This document shows, piece by piece, positions 9,040 through 18,057 of a DNA stretch of 64,000 bases. The translations under genes were made by a program, and so were the position numbers. The number at the start of each line of letters is the position of its first letter. The stretch's first letter is position 1. This DNA is from Bacteroidota bacterium (GTDB lineage Bacteria; Bacteroidota; Bacteroidia; Bacteroidales; FEN-979): the NCBI GenBank assembly GCA_026391735.1, contig JAPLDL010000013.1, positions 1-64,000 of the forward strand. The letters run 5' to 3'. The notes under the pieces are model-generated. The model worked only from the letters and a program-made list of their open reading frames with translations. It ran no database searches and had not been told where the DNA came from.

Positions 9040-9090
9040 TTACTCCAAATAAAAAACCCCGCATTTGGCGGGGCTTTTTATTTGGAGTAA
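9040..9090. terminator. Bidirectional intrinsic terminator
   Basis: A 23-bp stem with one mismatch: left arm 9040-9062, loop 9063-9067, right arm 9068-9090. The GC core CCCCGC/GCGGGG is flanked by A-rich and T-rich arms, so it can terminate pntB on the plus strand and the convergent lipoprotein gene on the minus strand. Confidence 0.9.
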
Positions 9091-9096
9091 GTAGGA

Positions 9097-9378
9097 TTAT
9101 TTCTTAGCTTTTTTAGGAGCTTTTGCTGGTTTTGCAGCCTTGATCAGGTGTTTCTTAATAGAATCCTGATGAGCAATTGAGTCGGCTTTCTTCTTCTCGT
9201 CAGCAGCCTTTGAAATTGAATCAGCAATTCTCTGCTGTTCTGCCTGAACCATTGCTAATGAATCAGCAACGCGGATTGAATCAGCAATCTTTTTTTCTTC
9301 AAGTTCTTTTGCGCTGGGGCCGCAAGCATACATGAAAGCTACAGCACCTACTACTAATAATGTTGCAAATTTTTTCAT
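9097..9378 (-). CDS. Small Lys/Ala-rich lipoprotein of unknown function
   Basis: The start MKKFATLLVVGAVAF at 9378 is chosen because the promoter box (9404-9412) lies inside the longer reading frame that begins at 9462. The 93-aa product has a lipoprotein signal ending in FMYAC, with Cys18 the lipidation site. The mature part is highly charged and probably helical or coiled, with repeating ADSI and ADS elements (IADSIRVADSLAMV, IADSISKAADEKKKADSI) and a basic C-terminal tail of Lys-Ala-Pro. No family is recognised. A structural, peptidoglycan- or nucleic-acid-associated periplasmic lipoprotein is possible from composition only. Confidence 0.75.
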   Translation of the reverse strand: MKKFATLLVVGAVAFMYACGPSAKELEEKKIADSIRVADSLAMVQAEQQRIADSISKAADEKKKADSIAHQDSIKKHLIKAAKPAKAPKKAKK

Positions 9379-9403
9379 CGTTTCTTTTGTTTTTGATTTT
9401 GAT

Positions 9404-9436
9404 GCAAAGATAAGGCAACAATAGCATACCGAACAA
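9404..9436 (-). promoter_or_regulatory. Promoter of the small lipoprotein gene (TTG-N21-TATCTTTGC)
   Basis: Minus-strand TTG (plus 9434-9436), a 21-nt spacer and TATCTTTGC (plus 9404-9412) match the Bacteroidota primary promoter closely. Transcription should start near 9398, about 20 nt before the ATG. Confidence 0.8.
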
Positions 9437-9570
9437 GTTTTTGGACCACTTTTTTTTAACATTTTTTAACATTTGGGCTATTTGTCTGAAAATCAGAATA
9501 CTAAATTTTAACATTTTTTAAGATATTAACAATTCAAAACAGTAATCAGGACAAGTAAATCGCATAATCG

Positions 9571-9578
9571 TACCTTTG
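9571..9578 (+). promoter_or_regulatory. rarA promoter -7 box TACCTTTG
   Basis: TACCTTTG lies 7 nt before the rarA ATG at 9586. Since these promoters start transcription about 6-8 nt downstream of the box, the mRNA would be leaderless or nearly so. Confidence 0.65.
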
Positions 9579-9585
9579 AGTTCTT

Positions 9586-10854
9586 ATGCTTATACCCCTT
9601 GCTGAACAACTGAGGCCCGATTCCCTTGATGAATACCTGGGGCAGGAGCATCTAGTGGGCCCGTCTGCCATTCTCAGGAAAGCCATTGAATCGGGTAATG
9701 TCCCTTCCATGGTTTTATGGGGACCGCCGGGAGTGGGTAAAACTACCCTGGCCTATATAATTTCAAGGCAGTTGTCAAGGGAATTCTACACTCTCAGTGC
9801 TGTAAGTTCAGGTGTAAAAGAGGTGAGGGAAGTTATTGCCAAAGCCAAAGACAGTGGAACCAGTCCATTCCTGTTCATAGACGAAATCCACAGGTTCAGC
9901 AAATCCCAGCAGGATTCACTACTGGGTGCGGTTGAGAAAGGTATCATTACACTGATCGGAGCCACAACCGAGAATCCTTCGTTTGAAGTGATCTCCCCCC
10001 TTCTTTCTCGTTGCCAGATTTATATCCTTAAAACCCTTGAAGAGCCTCAGCTCATGAAGCTGCTTGAAGAAGGCAAACTCAGGCTTGAAAAGCAAATGGG
10101 CATAAGGATTACTATTGTCGAGCCGGAGGCAATACTGCGTATTTCAGGTGGTGATGCCCGTAAACTGCTGAACGCTCTGGAGCTGATAGTCACTTCGCTT
10201 AGCCCCGGGGAAAAAGACATCCGCATTGATAATAAAAATACTATAAGCATCATACAGCAGAACTTAGCCATATATGATAAAACGGGAGAGATGCATTATG
10301 ATGTTATTTCAGCGTTTATAAAATCCCTGAGGGGTTCCGACCCGAATGCCGCAGTATACTGGCTGGCCAGGATGGTTGAAGCCGGAGAAGACCCCAAGTT
10401 CATCGCCCGGAGGATGCTGATCCTTGCTTCAGAGGATATAGGGAATGCAAATCCCAACGCCCTGCTCCTTGCAAATACCTGTTTCCAGGCAGTCGATGTG
10501 ATAGGGTATCCTGAATGTGACCTCATCCTTTCCCAGACTGCCATTTATCTTGCCACCTCGGTAAAAAGCAATGCATCCTATCTTGCCATCCGCAGTGCAC
10601 AAAAAGCCTTCAGGGAGCATGGAGACCTCCCGGTGCCTCTTCATATCAGGAATGCTCCTACAAACCTGATGAAGAAAATAGGTTATGGAAAAGATTACAA
10701 ATACGCTCATGACTTCGATAATAATTTTGTATCCCAGGAGTTCTTACCTGAAAAGCTTAAAGGTTCGACCTTTTACGTGCCTCAGGAGAATCCGAAGGAA
10801 AAAGAAATCAGGGCGAGACTGAAAGCGCTATGGAAAGAAAAGTATAAATATTAG
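9586..10854 (+). CDS. rarA: Replication-associated recombination protein A (MgsA/RarA AAA+ ATPase)
   Basis: 422 aa. It begins PLAEQLRPDSLDEYLGQEHL, typical of RarA/MgsA. Walker A is GPPGVGKTT and Walker B FLFIDEIHRF; a sensor-1-like GATTENPSF follows, then the C-terminal tetramerisation region (SDPNAAVYWLARMVEAGEDP, ASEDIGNANPNALL). RarA acts at stalled replication forks with SSB and DnaB. It is single-gene with its own promoter. Its stop codon TAG directly abuts a degenerate heptad/octad array that fills the gap to kdsA. Confidence 0.96.
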   Translation: MLIPLAEQLRPDSLDEYLGQEHLVGPSAILRKAIESGNVPSMVLWGPPGVGKTTLAYIISRQLSREFYTLSAVSSGVKEVREVIAKAKDSGTSPFLFIDEIHRFSKSQQDSLLGAVEKGIITLIGATTENPSFEVISPLLSRCQIYILKTLEEPQLMKLLEEGKLRLEKQMGIRITIVEPEAILRISGGDARKLLNALELIVTSLSPGEKDIRIDNKNTISIIQQNLAIYDKTGEMHYDVISAFIKSLRGSDPNAAVYWLARMVEAGEDPKFIARRMLILASEDIGNANPNALLLANTCFQAVDVIGYPECDLILSQTAIYLATSVKSNASYLAIRSAQKAFREHGDLPVPLHIRNAPTNLMKKIGYGKDYKYAHDFDNNFVSQEFLPEKLKGSTFYVPQENPKEKEIRARLKALWKEKYKY

Positions 10855-10950
10855 GCACCGGGCACTGGGCACTGGGTTACTAGGTCAGTAGATACCAGGC
10901 TCCAGAACCCAGTCACCCAGAACCCAGTAACCCAGTAACCCAGAACCCAA
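10855..10950. repeat. Mirror 7/8-nt repeat array between rarA and kdsA
   Basis: The array begins immediately after the rarA stop with heptads GCACCGG, GCACTGG, GCACTGG, passes through about 28 nt of degenerate units, then becomes near-complementary 7/8-nt units (AGAACCC, AGTAACCC). The two halves could pair (CACTGGG/CCCAGTA-type). It occupies nearly the whole 101-nt gap and ends 5 nt before the kdsA ATG. Confidence 0.8.
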
Positions 10951-10955
10951 GCAGT

Positions 10956-11777
10956 ATGATCCCAGCCAACATCCCCCGTTTATCAGTCAAAGACCCTCAG
11001 ATGTTTTTCCTCATCGCGGGCCCTTGTGTTGTTGAAAACGATACCATGCCCTTTGAAGTCGCCGGGCATATTCAAAAAATTTGCAACAAGCTTAGCATTC
11101 CTTATATCTTCAAGTCTTCCTATAAAAAAGCCAACCGTTCAAAGGGCGATTCCTTTACCGGGATCGGCAACGACAAGGCCATGCAGATCATTGCCGATGT
11201 GGGAAAGAAATTCGACATACCCACACTTACCGATATTCATTCGGAAGAGGAAGCCGATTTTGCTGCCGGGTTTGTTGACGTGCTGCAGATTCCTGCATTT
11301 CTTTGCAGGCAGACCGACCTGCTGATTGCAGCAGGAAAAACGAAAAAGACCATAAATATAAAGAAAGGACAGTTTTCTTCGCCTGGATCCATGCGCTTCG
11401 CAGTGGAGAAAATCCTCAGCACGGGTAATGTTAACGTTATGCTTACCGAGCGGGGTACCACGTTTGGTTATCAGGACCTGGTAGTGGATATGCGTTCTAT
11501 ACCCGAAATGCAGAAGTTCCGGGTCCCGGTGGTCCTGGATGTCACGCATTCACTTCAGCAGCCAAACCAATCGGACGGTGTAACCGGGGGCAAGCCGGAG
11601 CTTATTGAAACTTTGGCCAGGGCTGGTATTGCTGCGGGCGCCGACGGTTTGTTCATTGAAACACATCCTCAGCCTGACATGGCAAAATCGGATGGCGCCA
11701 ACATGTTGAAGCTCGAATTTCTTGAAGACCTTCTGGTAAAACTGGTAAGAATAAGGAAAGCCCTATACCCGGGTTGA
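10956..11777 (+). CDS. kdsA: 3-deoxy-8-phosphooctulonate (KDO-8-P) synthase
   Basis: 273 aa, normal for KdsA, which condenses arabinose-5-P with phosphoenolpyruvate in the KDO branch of lipopolysaccharide synthesis. Visible motifs are FFLIAGPCVVEN, KSSYKKANRSK, GIGNDKAMQIIADVG, DVLQIPAFLCRQTDLL, KKGQFSSPGSM, TERGTTFGYQDLVVDMR and DVTHSLQQP. It implies a KDO-containing lipid A core in this cell. The 3' end converges on the DUF4831 gene with a 16-nt gap. The upstream gap is a repeat array, so its promoter is unclear and may be within or upstream of rarA. Confidence 0.97.
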   Translation: MIPANIPRLSVKDPQMFFLIAGPCVVENDTMPFEVAGHIQKICNKLSIPYIFKSSYKKANRSKGDSFTGIGNDKAMQIIADVGKKFDIPTLTDIHSEEEADFAAGFVDVLQIPAFLCRQTDLLIAAGKTKKTINIKKGQFSSPGSMRFAVEKILSTGNVNVMLTERGTTFGYQDLVVDMRSIPEMQKFRVPVVLDVTHSLQQPNQSDGVTGGKPELIETLARAGIAAGADGLFIETHPQPDMAKSDGANMLKLEFLEDLLVKLVRIRKALYPG

Positions 11778-11793
11778 TCCCTTGTAAGCATGC

Positions 11794-12987
11794 TTATTCA
11801 ATACTCAAACTTTTAATTCCGCCTGTTTCAGGATGGAACAGAACTTTCCACTTGCTGGAGGGCAGGTTTGTGACAAGGCCTAACTGGCTTATCAGGCACT
11901 GCTGTTCTTCCTGGGTATTGTCGTCGACTTTCACAGTTACCCTAGCATATTCGGGTATCCTGTAAAAGAATCCATTGGATTTGGCCGATTTTCCTGCCTT
12001 CTGAAGATAAGCAGATACCGAATTGGTATTGCCCACTCTTTGCAGCCTGATCGTGATTACTTTGCCGCCTCCCGAGGCATCCAGATCCTGAACACCTTTG
12101 GACTTATTGAATTTAAAAATAGGGATCTCTGTATTGATCTGGTTGGGCGTGGGGATATACTTATACGAGAAGGTCATTGTTTTATGGATCTTTACACCCG
12201 TGAACAATTTCAGGTATTCCCTTTCAAGATTCTTCAGCTGTGCATCCATGAACTCCAGAGTTTCCTTATTATAATTGACTTCCTGGAACCCGGTAATCAG
12301 GTTAAAACGGTTATCCTTGATCTTGGAAAGGAAATCTGCTGCTTCCTTGGCTTTCTGCTCAGGGGATTTCTCGACCATGGTCTTTTTAAGGTACTGCCTT
12401 TCAAGGGTCATGGTATCTATATTTATTTTCCGGCGGATGGTATCGATCTTTTCAAATACGCTCACATCGGTATAATTCCTGAACAATTCACCAAAGGCAT
12501 CCTTTTCCAGCTCCAGAGGCGGCTCTTCAGTATTGATCAGCCTGTTTGCCTGGGTTGTTGTGTCGGCGGCGGATGGCAGAGTTCCCAATATGATCCCTGC
12601 GTCGGTAAGTGAAAGAAGTCCGGCCTTCTCTCCTCTCGACATCTTCTCACCCAGCTCGATAAAATAATACTGATCAGGATCAGGCTCATAAGAAGTAGAA
12701 ATATTGATGTCGGATATTTTATATTCAATTGAATTGGCCTGAACAACGTTTTTAAGACCAAGATAGCGAAGGGCATAATCAGCATAAGGCCCCTGGTAAT
12801 TCTCAATCCGGTCGATCTTCACCGTGACATTTACGACGGTTCGGGGAAGGCTGTAAAATATCCCTTCGTTGGTCTGCGGAAAGGTATTGTTATCAATATG
12901 CACAACGTTGATCTGTGCAAATGCAATGCTGCTGACCAGAAGAGGAAGCAGCAGCATTAACCGAAGAAAAAAAACCTTTGTCCTCAT
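11794..12987 (-). CDS. DUF4831 family secreted protein
   Basis: The start MRTKVFFLRLMLLLPLLV (12987) gives 397 aa with a signal peptide cleaved after SIAFA. The mature part matches the Bacteroidota-specific DUF4831 family: FYSLPRTVVNVTVKI, GPYADYALRYLGL, then repeated beta-rich segments. It is probably periplasmic or outer-membrane associated; its function is unknown. It starts 13 nt after glnN stops on the same strand, so the two are probably co-transcribed. Confidence 0.85.
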   Translation of the reverse strand: MRTKVFFLRLMLLLPLLVSSIAFAQINVVHIDNNTFPQTNEGIFYSLPRTVVNVTVKIDRIENYQGPYADYALRYLGLKNVVQANSIEYKISDINISTSYEPDPDQYYFIELGEKMSRGEKAGLLSLTDAGIILGTLPSAADTTTQANRLINTEEPPLELEKDAFGELFRNYTDVSVFEKIDTIRRKINIDTMTLERQYLKKTMVEKSPEQKAKEAADFLSKIKDNRFNLITGFQEVNYNKETLEFMDAQLKNLEREYLKLFTGVKIHKTMTFSYKYIPTPNQINTEIPIFKFNKSKGVQDLDASGGGKVITIRLQRVGNTNSVSAYLQKAGKSAKSNGFFYRIPEYARVTVKVDDNTQEEQQCLISQLGLVTNLPSSKWKVLFHPETGGIKSLSIE

Positions 12988-13000
12988 GGTACCCTGGAGC

Positions 13001-15190
13001 TTAATGAATGAATAACAATTCGCGGTATTTGGGCAATGGCCATACTTCATCGTCGACCATCAGCTCAAGTTTATCGGAATGATAACGTATTTTTTCAAAA
13101 TAAGGAAAAACATGGTGGCAATATGACTTTGCTTTTTCTTCGGGGTCCGTTATCCTGTTAGCGACTTTTCGTGCTTCGGTCATATCGTTCACAAAGGTCA
13201 TAATTTTATCAATATGTTCAGATATCTCGGTGATCTGTTCCATCTGGTTCTGGGATATTTTCCCGTACGTTTTGAGATCCAGAACCTGCTTCAGTCCTTT
13301 AACATTGTCGACGAGGATATTTTGATACCTGATGGCAACCGGGATCACATGGTTTGAGACCAGGTCGCCAAGGACTCTCGATTCAATCTGGATCTTTTTA
13401 GTATAATCCTCGAGCCCGATCTCAAAACGTGCATGAACCTCCCTTTCGGTAAGTACCTGGGTTCTTACAAACAGGTCCACATATTTTTTCTCGACGAGAG
13501 CTTTCAGAGCATCAGGTGTGGTTTTATGGTTCGAGAGACCGCGTTTAGCAGCTTCTTTCAACCATTCCTGTCCGTAATTATTTCCTTCGAACCTGATGTT
13601 TTTCGACACTTTAATATATTTTTTCAGAATCGGGAGGATGGCATCGTCCAGCTTTACTTTCTTCCCTGTCACCGCTTTGAGGTCTTTCAGGAATTTATTC
13701 AGCTGATCGGCTACGATCATGTTCAGGGCGATCATTGCAGGCGCACAGGAATGCGATGAACCAACTGCCCTGAATTCAAATTTGTTCCCTGTGAAAGCGA
13801 AAGGTGAAGTCCTGTTGCGATCGGTATTATCCAGCAATATCTCGGGGATCTTCGGGAAGTTTTTCAGCAGTCCGGTATCGCTGTCAAGGCTGAATTTAAA
13901 GTTCTTATCGCTCTTTTCGATCGTATTCAGCCAATGGGTAAGCTGGGCTCCGATGAAAACGGAAATAATACCCGGAGGGGCTTCGTTTGCTCCAAGGCGG
14001 TGGTCATTTCCCGGAGTTGCAATGATCGCTCTTAGGAGGTCGGCATTATCGTGAACTGCTTTAACAATATTCACGAGGAATGTAAGGAAACGAAGCTCCG
14101 TTTTTGCATTATTTCCGGCGCTTAGCAAGTTTTCCTTTGTGTTTGTCGACAAGGACCAGTTATTGTGTTTTCCGGAACCGTTGACACCGCTGAATGGTTT
14201 TTCATGAAGCAGTACTGTGAAATTATGACGGCTGGCCACCTTCTCAATAAGATGCATCATCAGCTGGTTATGGTCAACCGAAAGATTGGCCTCTTCAAAC
14301 ACCGGAGCACATTCGAATTGGTTCGGGGCAACTTCGTTATGCCTTGTTTTTACAGGTATCCCCAGCCTGTGGGCTTCAAGTTCAAACTCCTGCATAAAAG
14401 CCATAACCCGTTGCGGGATGGTCCCAAAATAATGATCTTCAAGCTGCTGGTCCTTTGCTGAAGAATGCCCGAACAGGGTACGCCCGGTAAGCACCAGGTC
14501 GGGACGGGCGCTGAATAAAGATTTATCAACCAGAAAATACTCCTGCTCCCAGCCCAGGGTTGCAAACACCTTCGTAACGTCTTTATCAAACAGCTGGCAT
14601 ACTTCGACAGCCGCCTTATCTATAGAATGCAGGGCCCTTAAAAGAGGTGTCTTATAATCAAGAGCTTCTCCAGTATATGAAATGAAAACAGAAGGGATGC
14701 ACAGTGTGCGGTCCATGATGAAGGCTGGTGAAGAAGGATCCCAGGCAGTATATCCCCTGGCTTCAAACGTTGAACGTATGCCTCCGCTAGGGAAACTGGA
14801 TGCATCGGGCTCCTGCTGGGTAAGTTCTATGCCCCTGAATTTCTCTATCCCCGAACCGCCTTCCACAGGACTTATGAAGGCATCATGCTTTTCAGCAGTG
14901 GCACCTGTTAGCGGAAGGAACCAATGGGTATAATGGGTTGCGCCTTGACTCATAGCCCAGGCTTTCATGCCTGCCGCCACCTGGTCGGCAATCCTGCGGT
15001 CAATCTTTTCACCTTTTTCTATTGAATTTATAACTGCATTATATGCTTCTTCGGTAAGGAACTCCTTCATGGCAACCCGGTTGAAAGTAAGTTCTCCAAA
15101 GTACTCGGATGCTTTTTTATTGGGAAAATCAACCACTTTCGGGGTTCTCCCCATGGTCATCTCCAATGCTCTGAATCTTATGTTGTCCAT
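13001..15190 (-). CDS. glnN: Glutamine synthetase type III
   Basis: 729 aa, the length of GSIII, the dodecameric glutamine synthetase common in Bacteroidota and cyanobacteria. It makes glutamine from glutamate, ammonia and ATP. Diagnostic segments are TPKVVDFPNKKASEYFGE at the N-terminus, GATAEKHDAFISP, LGWEQEYFLVDK, TRHNEVAPNQFE, SGKHNNWSLSTNT, NDHRLGANEAPP and NRTSPFAFTGNKFEFRAVGSS. An array of nine TTACGAY heptads lies 11 nt upstream of its ATG. It probably forms a transcription unit with the DUF4831 gene. Confidence 0.97.
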   Translation of the reverse strand: MDNIRFRALEMTMGRTPKVVDFPNKKASEYFGELTFNRVAMKEFLTEEAYNAVINSIEKGEKIDRRIADQVAAGMKAWAMSQGATHYTHWFLPLTGATAEKHDAFISPVEGGSGIEKFRGIELTQQEPDASSFPSGGIRSTFEARGYTAWDPSSPAFIMDRTLCIPSVFISYTGEALDYKTPLLRALHSIDKAAVEVCQLFDKDVTKVFATLGWEQEYFLVDKSLFSARPDLVLTGRTLFGHSSAKDQQLEDHYFGTIPQRVMAFMQEFELEAHRLGIPVKTRHNEVAPNQFECAPVFEEANLSVDHNQLMMHLIEKVASRHNFTVLLHEKPFSGVNGSGKHNNWSLSTNTKENLLSAGNNAKTELRFLTFLVNIVKAVHDNADLLRAIIATPGNDHRLGANEAPPGIISVFIGAQLTHWLNTIEKSDKNFKFSLDSDTGLLKNFPKIPEILLDNTDRNRTSPFAFTGNKFEFRAVGSSHSCAPAMIALNMIVADQLNKFLKDLKAVTGKKVKLDDAILPILKKYIKVSKNIRFEGNNYGQEWLKEAAKRGLSNHKTTPDALKALVEKKYVDLFVRTQVLTEREVHARFEIGLEDYTKKIQIESRVLGDLVSNHVIPVAIRYQNILVDNVKGLKQVLDLKTYGKISQNQMEQITEISEHIDKIMTFVNDMTEARKVANRITDPEEKAKSYCHHVFPYFEKIRYHSDKLELMVDDEVWPLPKYRELLFIH

Positions 15191-15200
15191 TTTAGATAAT

Positions 15201-15263
15201 TTACGACTTACGATTTACGATTTACGACTTACGATTTACGACTTACGATTTACGATTTACGAT
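15201..15263. repeat. Nine tandem heptads TTACGAT/TTACGAC
   Basis: Exactly nine 7-nt units in register (C,T,T,C,T,C,T,T,T at position 7), 63 nt long. It lies in the gap between the symporter stop (15320) and the glnN start (15190), in the promoter or leader region of glnN. No inverted partner is obvious here. Confidence 0.92.
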
Positions 15264-15319
15264 TTTCAAGTAAATGATTACCGTTCTGGCTCACGGGAGG
15301 TAACGGAATACAAGTATAA

Positions 15320-16780
15320 TTACGCAGTCCACGAGTTCTTCCTGCTTACAAGCAGAAGTCCGGCAAAAGTAATAAATCCGTTAAGAATCAAAAGCTCAAA
15401 ACCGAATTTATAACCACCAAATATTAACACCGAATAGTTGCTAAGTAAATAACAAACAAGGGGTGAGATTATGGCAATGACCGGCACAATCTTATCCCTG
15501 ACCGGTTTGCGCGTAAAAAGTCCGAAAGCATAAAGGCCGAGGAGAGGCCCGTAAGTGTACCCTGCAACGGTGAATAACTTATCGATCACAGCCCTGTCAT
15601 TAACGGATCTGAATAAAATTATAACCACAAGTAAAATCAATGCAAAGGCAATATGTACCAGGTAACGTATCCTTTCTTTTTTCTTCTCCTGCATATTCTC
15701 TTTCTGCGGAAGGCCCAGAAAGTCTATGCAAAAGGATGTGGTTAGTGAAGTCAAAGCCCCGTCGGCGCTGGGGTATGCTGCGGATATCAATCCGATGATA
15801 AAGATAAGACCAGCCAACGGACCAAGGTAGTCAATTGCAATCAGAGGGAACAGATCATCGGAGCGAGCCGGAATTTTAATTCCTTTGAAATCCGCATACA
15901 TGAACAATGTTGCTCCAAGGAACAGGAAAATAAAATTTACCAGTACCAAAACACCGCTGAAGGTAAACATGTTCTTCTGAGCATCTCTCAGGTTACGGCA
16001 GCTGAGATTCTTCTGCATCATCTCCTGGTCAAGCCCCGTCATTACAATAGTTATGAACATCCCGCTAAGGAACTGCTTTAGAAAAAACCTCTTGTCGCTC
16101 CAGTCAGTATTGAAGATCCTGGTAAGCCCGTTATCCGAGGCCTTGTGAAACAGGTCCACTATTCCCAGGTTCATATTCTTTGAAATAAGGTATACCGATA
16201 AGACCACAGCGAGGATCATAAACGTTGTTTGGACCATATCGGTCCATATTATGGTTTTGATCCCGCCTTTGAAAGTATATAATAAAATAAGTACGATAAA
16301 GATCATGACCGTCACTGCGAACGGGATATGCCATGCATCAAAAACAAAGACCTGAAGCACGTTTACAACAAGGAACATCCTTAATGATGCGCCAATGATC
16401 CTGGAAAGAAGAAAATAGAAAGCGCCGGTCTTATAGGACCAGAATCCGAAACGTGTTCCAAGATAAGAATAAATAGAGGTGAGATTTAGCCTGTAATAAA
16501 GAGGAAGTAAAACAGTAGCAATAACGGTATATCCGAGAAGGTAACCCAATACAACCAGAAAATAAGAAAACTGAGTGTCGCCCACCCATCCCGGTACCGA
16601 CATAAAAGTCACGCCCGATAAGGAAGCGCCTATCATGCCATAGGAAACTACGAACCATGGAGAAGCTTTGTTTCCAATGTAAAACCCTCTGCTGGTTGCT
16701 TTTCTTGCTGTAAGCCAGGTGATAAAGAAAAGCAGGGCAGTGTATGCGAAGAAAGCGACAAGGATAGTCTTTGGAGACAT
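15320..16780 (-). CDS. Sodium:solute symporter (SSS family)
   Basis: 486 aa with about 13 hydrophobic helices. It has the SSS fold segments SRGFYIGNKASPWFVVSYGM, GASLSGVTFMSVPGWVG, RIIGASLRM and YTFKGGIKTIIWTDMVQT, and the Na+-site helix with SAAYPSADGALTSLTTSF. The substrate cannot be told: the family carries sugars, sialic acid, proline, pantothenate and others. It follows the phosphatase gene by 7 nt at the end of the glycan operon, so a sugar-related substrate is possible but unsupported. Confidence 0.92.
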   Translation of the reverse strand: MSPKTILVAFFAYTALLFFITWLTARKATSRGFYIGNKASPWFVVSYGMIGASLSGVTFMSVPGWVGDTQFSYFLVVLGYLLGYTVIATVLLPLYYRLNLTSIYSYLGTRFGFWSYKTGAFYFLLSRIIGASLRMFLVVNVLQVFVFDAWHIPFAVTVMIFIVLILLYTFKGGIKTIIWTDMVQTTFMILAVVLSVYLISKNMNLGIVDLFHKASDNGLTRIFNTDWSDKRFFLKQFLSGMFITIVMTGLDQEMMQKNLSCRNLRDAQKNMFTFSGVLVLVNFIFLFLGATLFMYADFKGIKIPARSDDLFPLIAIDYLGPLAGLIFIIGLISAAYPSADGALTSLTTSFCIDFLGLPQKENMQEKKKERIRYLVHIAFALILLVVIILFRSVNDRAVIDKLFTVAGYTYGPLLGLYAFGLFTRKPVRDKIVPVIAIISPLVCYLLSNYSVLIFGGYKFGFELLILNGFITFAGLLLVSRKNSWTA

Positions 16781-16787
16781 GGATGAT

Positions 16788-17378
16788 TTAGGATATACGA
16801 TTTATCTGACATCTGTCATCTGACATCAGCTCTTTGGCAAAGGCCCGGAGATCAGGAAATACAAAATTGATGGTTTTATATCCTCTGCGGATATGTGGGA
16901 GGTTTGAAGAAAGAAATACTGTTTTCATCCCTACCCTTTTCCCAAAAATCATATCCGAAAGGGAATCCCCTACCATGACGGATTGCCTGAAACGGATATC
17001 GGGAAACCGTTTTCGCGACTGGAGTGCCATTCCTATATTGGGCTTGCGGTTAAAGGATTTTTCGCTTTCCAGGGCCGGGCAAAAGTAAACCGCGTCAATT
17101 CTTCCTCCTCCTGCTTCCACCTCAGAGACCATCTTTTCGTGCAGTTTCTCAACAGTATTCAATGTCATAAGGCCTTTACCAACACCCTGTTGATTGCTAA
17201 CGACAATAATCCTTCCAAAAATCCCTGAAAGTACTTTCATTGCTTCCTCCACTCCCGGTTTAAATTCGAACTGTTCCCAGTTTCGAACATAATCATCCAC
17301 CAGGCGGTTGTTGATCACCCCGTCGCGGTCGAGAAATAGAGACCAGCTGTTATCGATCTTTAAATCCTTTAAACTCAT
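16788..17378 (-). CDS. HAD-IIIA phosphatase, GmhB-like (heptose bisphosphate phosphatase)
   Basis: The start MSLKDLKIDNSW at 17378 gives 196 aa; it overlaps the upstream gene by 29 nt. HAD motifs are visible: LFLDRDGVIN (nucleophile Asp and acid Asp), VVSNQQGVGKG, RKPN and VGDSLSDMIFGK. Histidinol-phosphatase/GmhB enzymes remove a phosphate from heptose bisphosphate. In GmhB a Cys-x-His...Cys-x-Cys zinc site precedes RKP; here only the first Cys remains (CPALESEKSFNRKP), so zinc is probably not bound. The last dozen residues (LMSDDRCQINRIS) are encoded by a heptad repeat array and look acquired. The heptose role is inferred from the neighbours. Confidence 0.85.
   Translation of the reverse strand: MSLKDLKIDNSWSLFLDRDGVINNRLVDDYVRNWEQFEFKPGVEEAMKVLSGIFGRIIVVSNQQGVGKGLMTLNTVEKLHEKMVSEVEAGGGRIDAVYFCPALESEKSFNRKPNIGMALQSRKRFPDIRFRQSVMVGDSLSDMIFGKRVGMKTVFLSSNLPHIRRGYKTINFVFPDLRAFAKELMSDDRCQINRIS
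16805..16832. repeat. Four heptads TCTGACA-type at the GmhB-like 3' end
   Basis: Units TCTGACA, TCTGTCA, TCTGACA, TCAGCTC in 7-nt register. They overlap the 3' coding end of the phosphatase gene and encode its C-terminal tail. Confidence 0.75.
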
Positions 17379-18054
17379 GCTGAGCTTTCTGATAATCTTC
17401 AGGAATGCCAATATCCAGAAAATACCCTTCGGCAGGATATCCAAACATCCGGTTTGTGTTATAATTTGTTTCGAAACAATCTTTTTCAATGGAAAATCTC
17501 CCCCGGAAAACGGGTTTCATAATAAATAATTTTTCCATAATATAGACACCGGCACTGATAAGGCCGGGACCTGAATTTTCGGTTTTCTCCTCAAAACCAG
17601 CTATCCTTCTCTGCCTGTTCAGTGTAACTCTTCCGTAACGGCCAGTATTTGCCAGTTTGCGTAAAGCCAGGGTAACATCGGCTTTTTTTAAAAGATGTGC
17701 CTTTTCAAGTTGTGGCAGATCGATCCTGAACAGGCTGTCACCGTTCATAATGACAGCCCTTTCGCTCCTGATCCTCCAGAATGAAAGACGAATACCTCCC
17801 CCCGTTCCCAGGGGTTCTTCTTCAACGGCATATTCCAGTTCCATGGTTCTGTATCGGTCCCTGAAATGATCCATGATTATTTCATGTTTATAGCCAACCG
17901 ATAACACAACCCTTGTAACACCTTGGTTTATAAGGTAGTTGAGAAGATATTCAAGGAAAGGCCTGCCGTTGATTTCAGCCATGGATTTCGGGACATCATT
18001 AACCACCTTCTGCAAACGTGTACCAAAACCGCCGGCAAGAATTATAGCTTCCAA
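17350..18054 (-). CDS. Sugar-phosphate nucleotidyltransferase, HddC-like
   Basis: 234 aa. The N-terminal nucleotide-binding signature is ILAGGFGTRLQKVVNDVPKS, followed by the acceptor region INGRPFLEYLLNYL and the metal-binding NGDSLF. The family includes GDP-heptose (HddC), mannose and MurU-type transferases. HddC joins D-glycero-alpha-D-manno-heptose-1-P to GTP. The adjacent sedoheptulose-7-P isomerase, GHMP kinase and GmhB-like phosphatase favour the heptose role (inference). It begins 3 nt after the gmhA stop, so translation is probably coupled. Confidence 0.85.
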   Translation of the reverse strand: MEAIILAGGFGTRLQKVVNDVPKSMAEINGRPFLEYLLNYLINQGVTRVVLSVGYKHEIIMDHFRDRYRTMELEYAVEEEPLGTGGGIRLSFWRIRSERAVIMNGDSLFRIDLPQLEKAHLLKKADVTLALRKLANTGRYGRVTLNRQRRIAGFEEKTENSGPGLISAGVYIMEKLFIMKPVFRGRFSIEKDCFETNYNTNRMFGYPAEGYFLDIGIPEDYQKAQHEFKGFKDR

Positions 18055-18057
18055 GAT

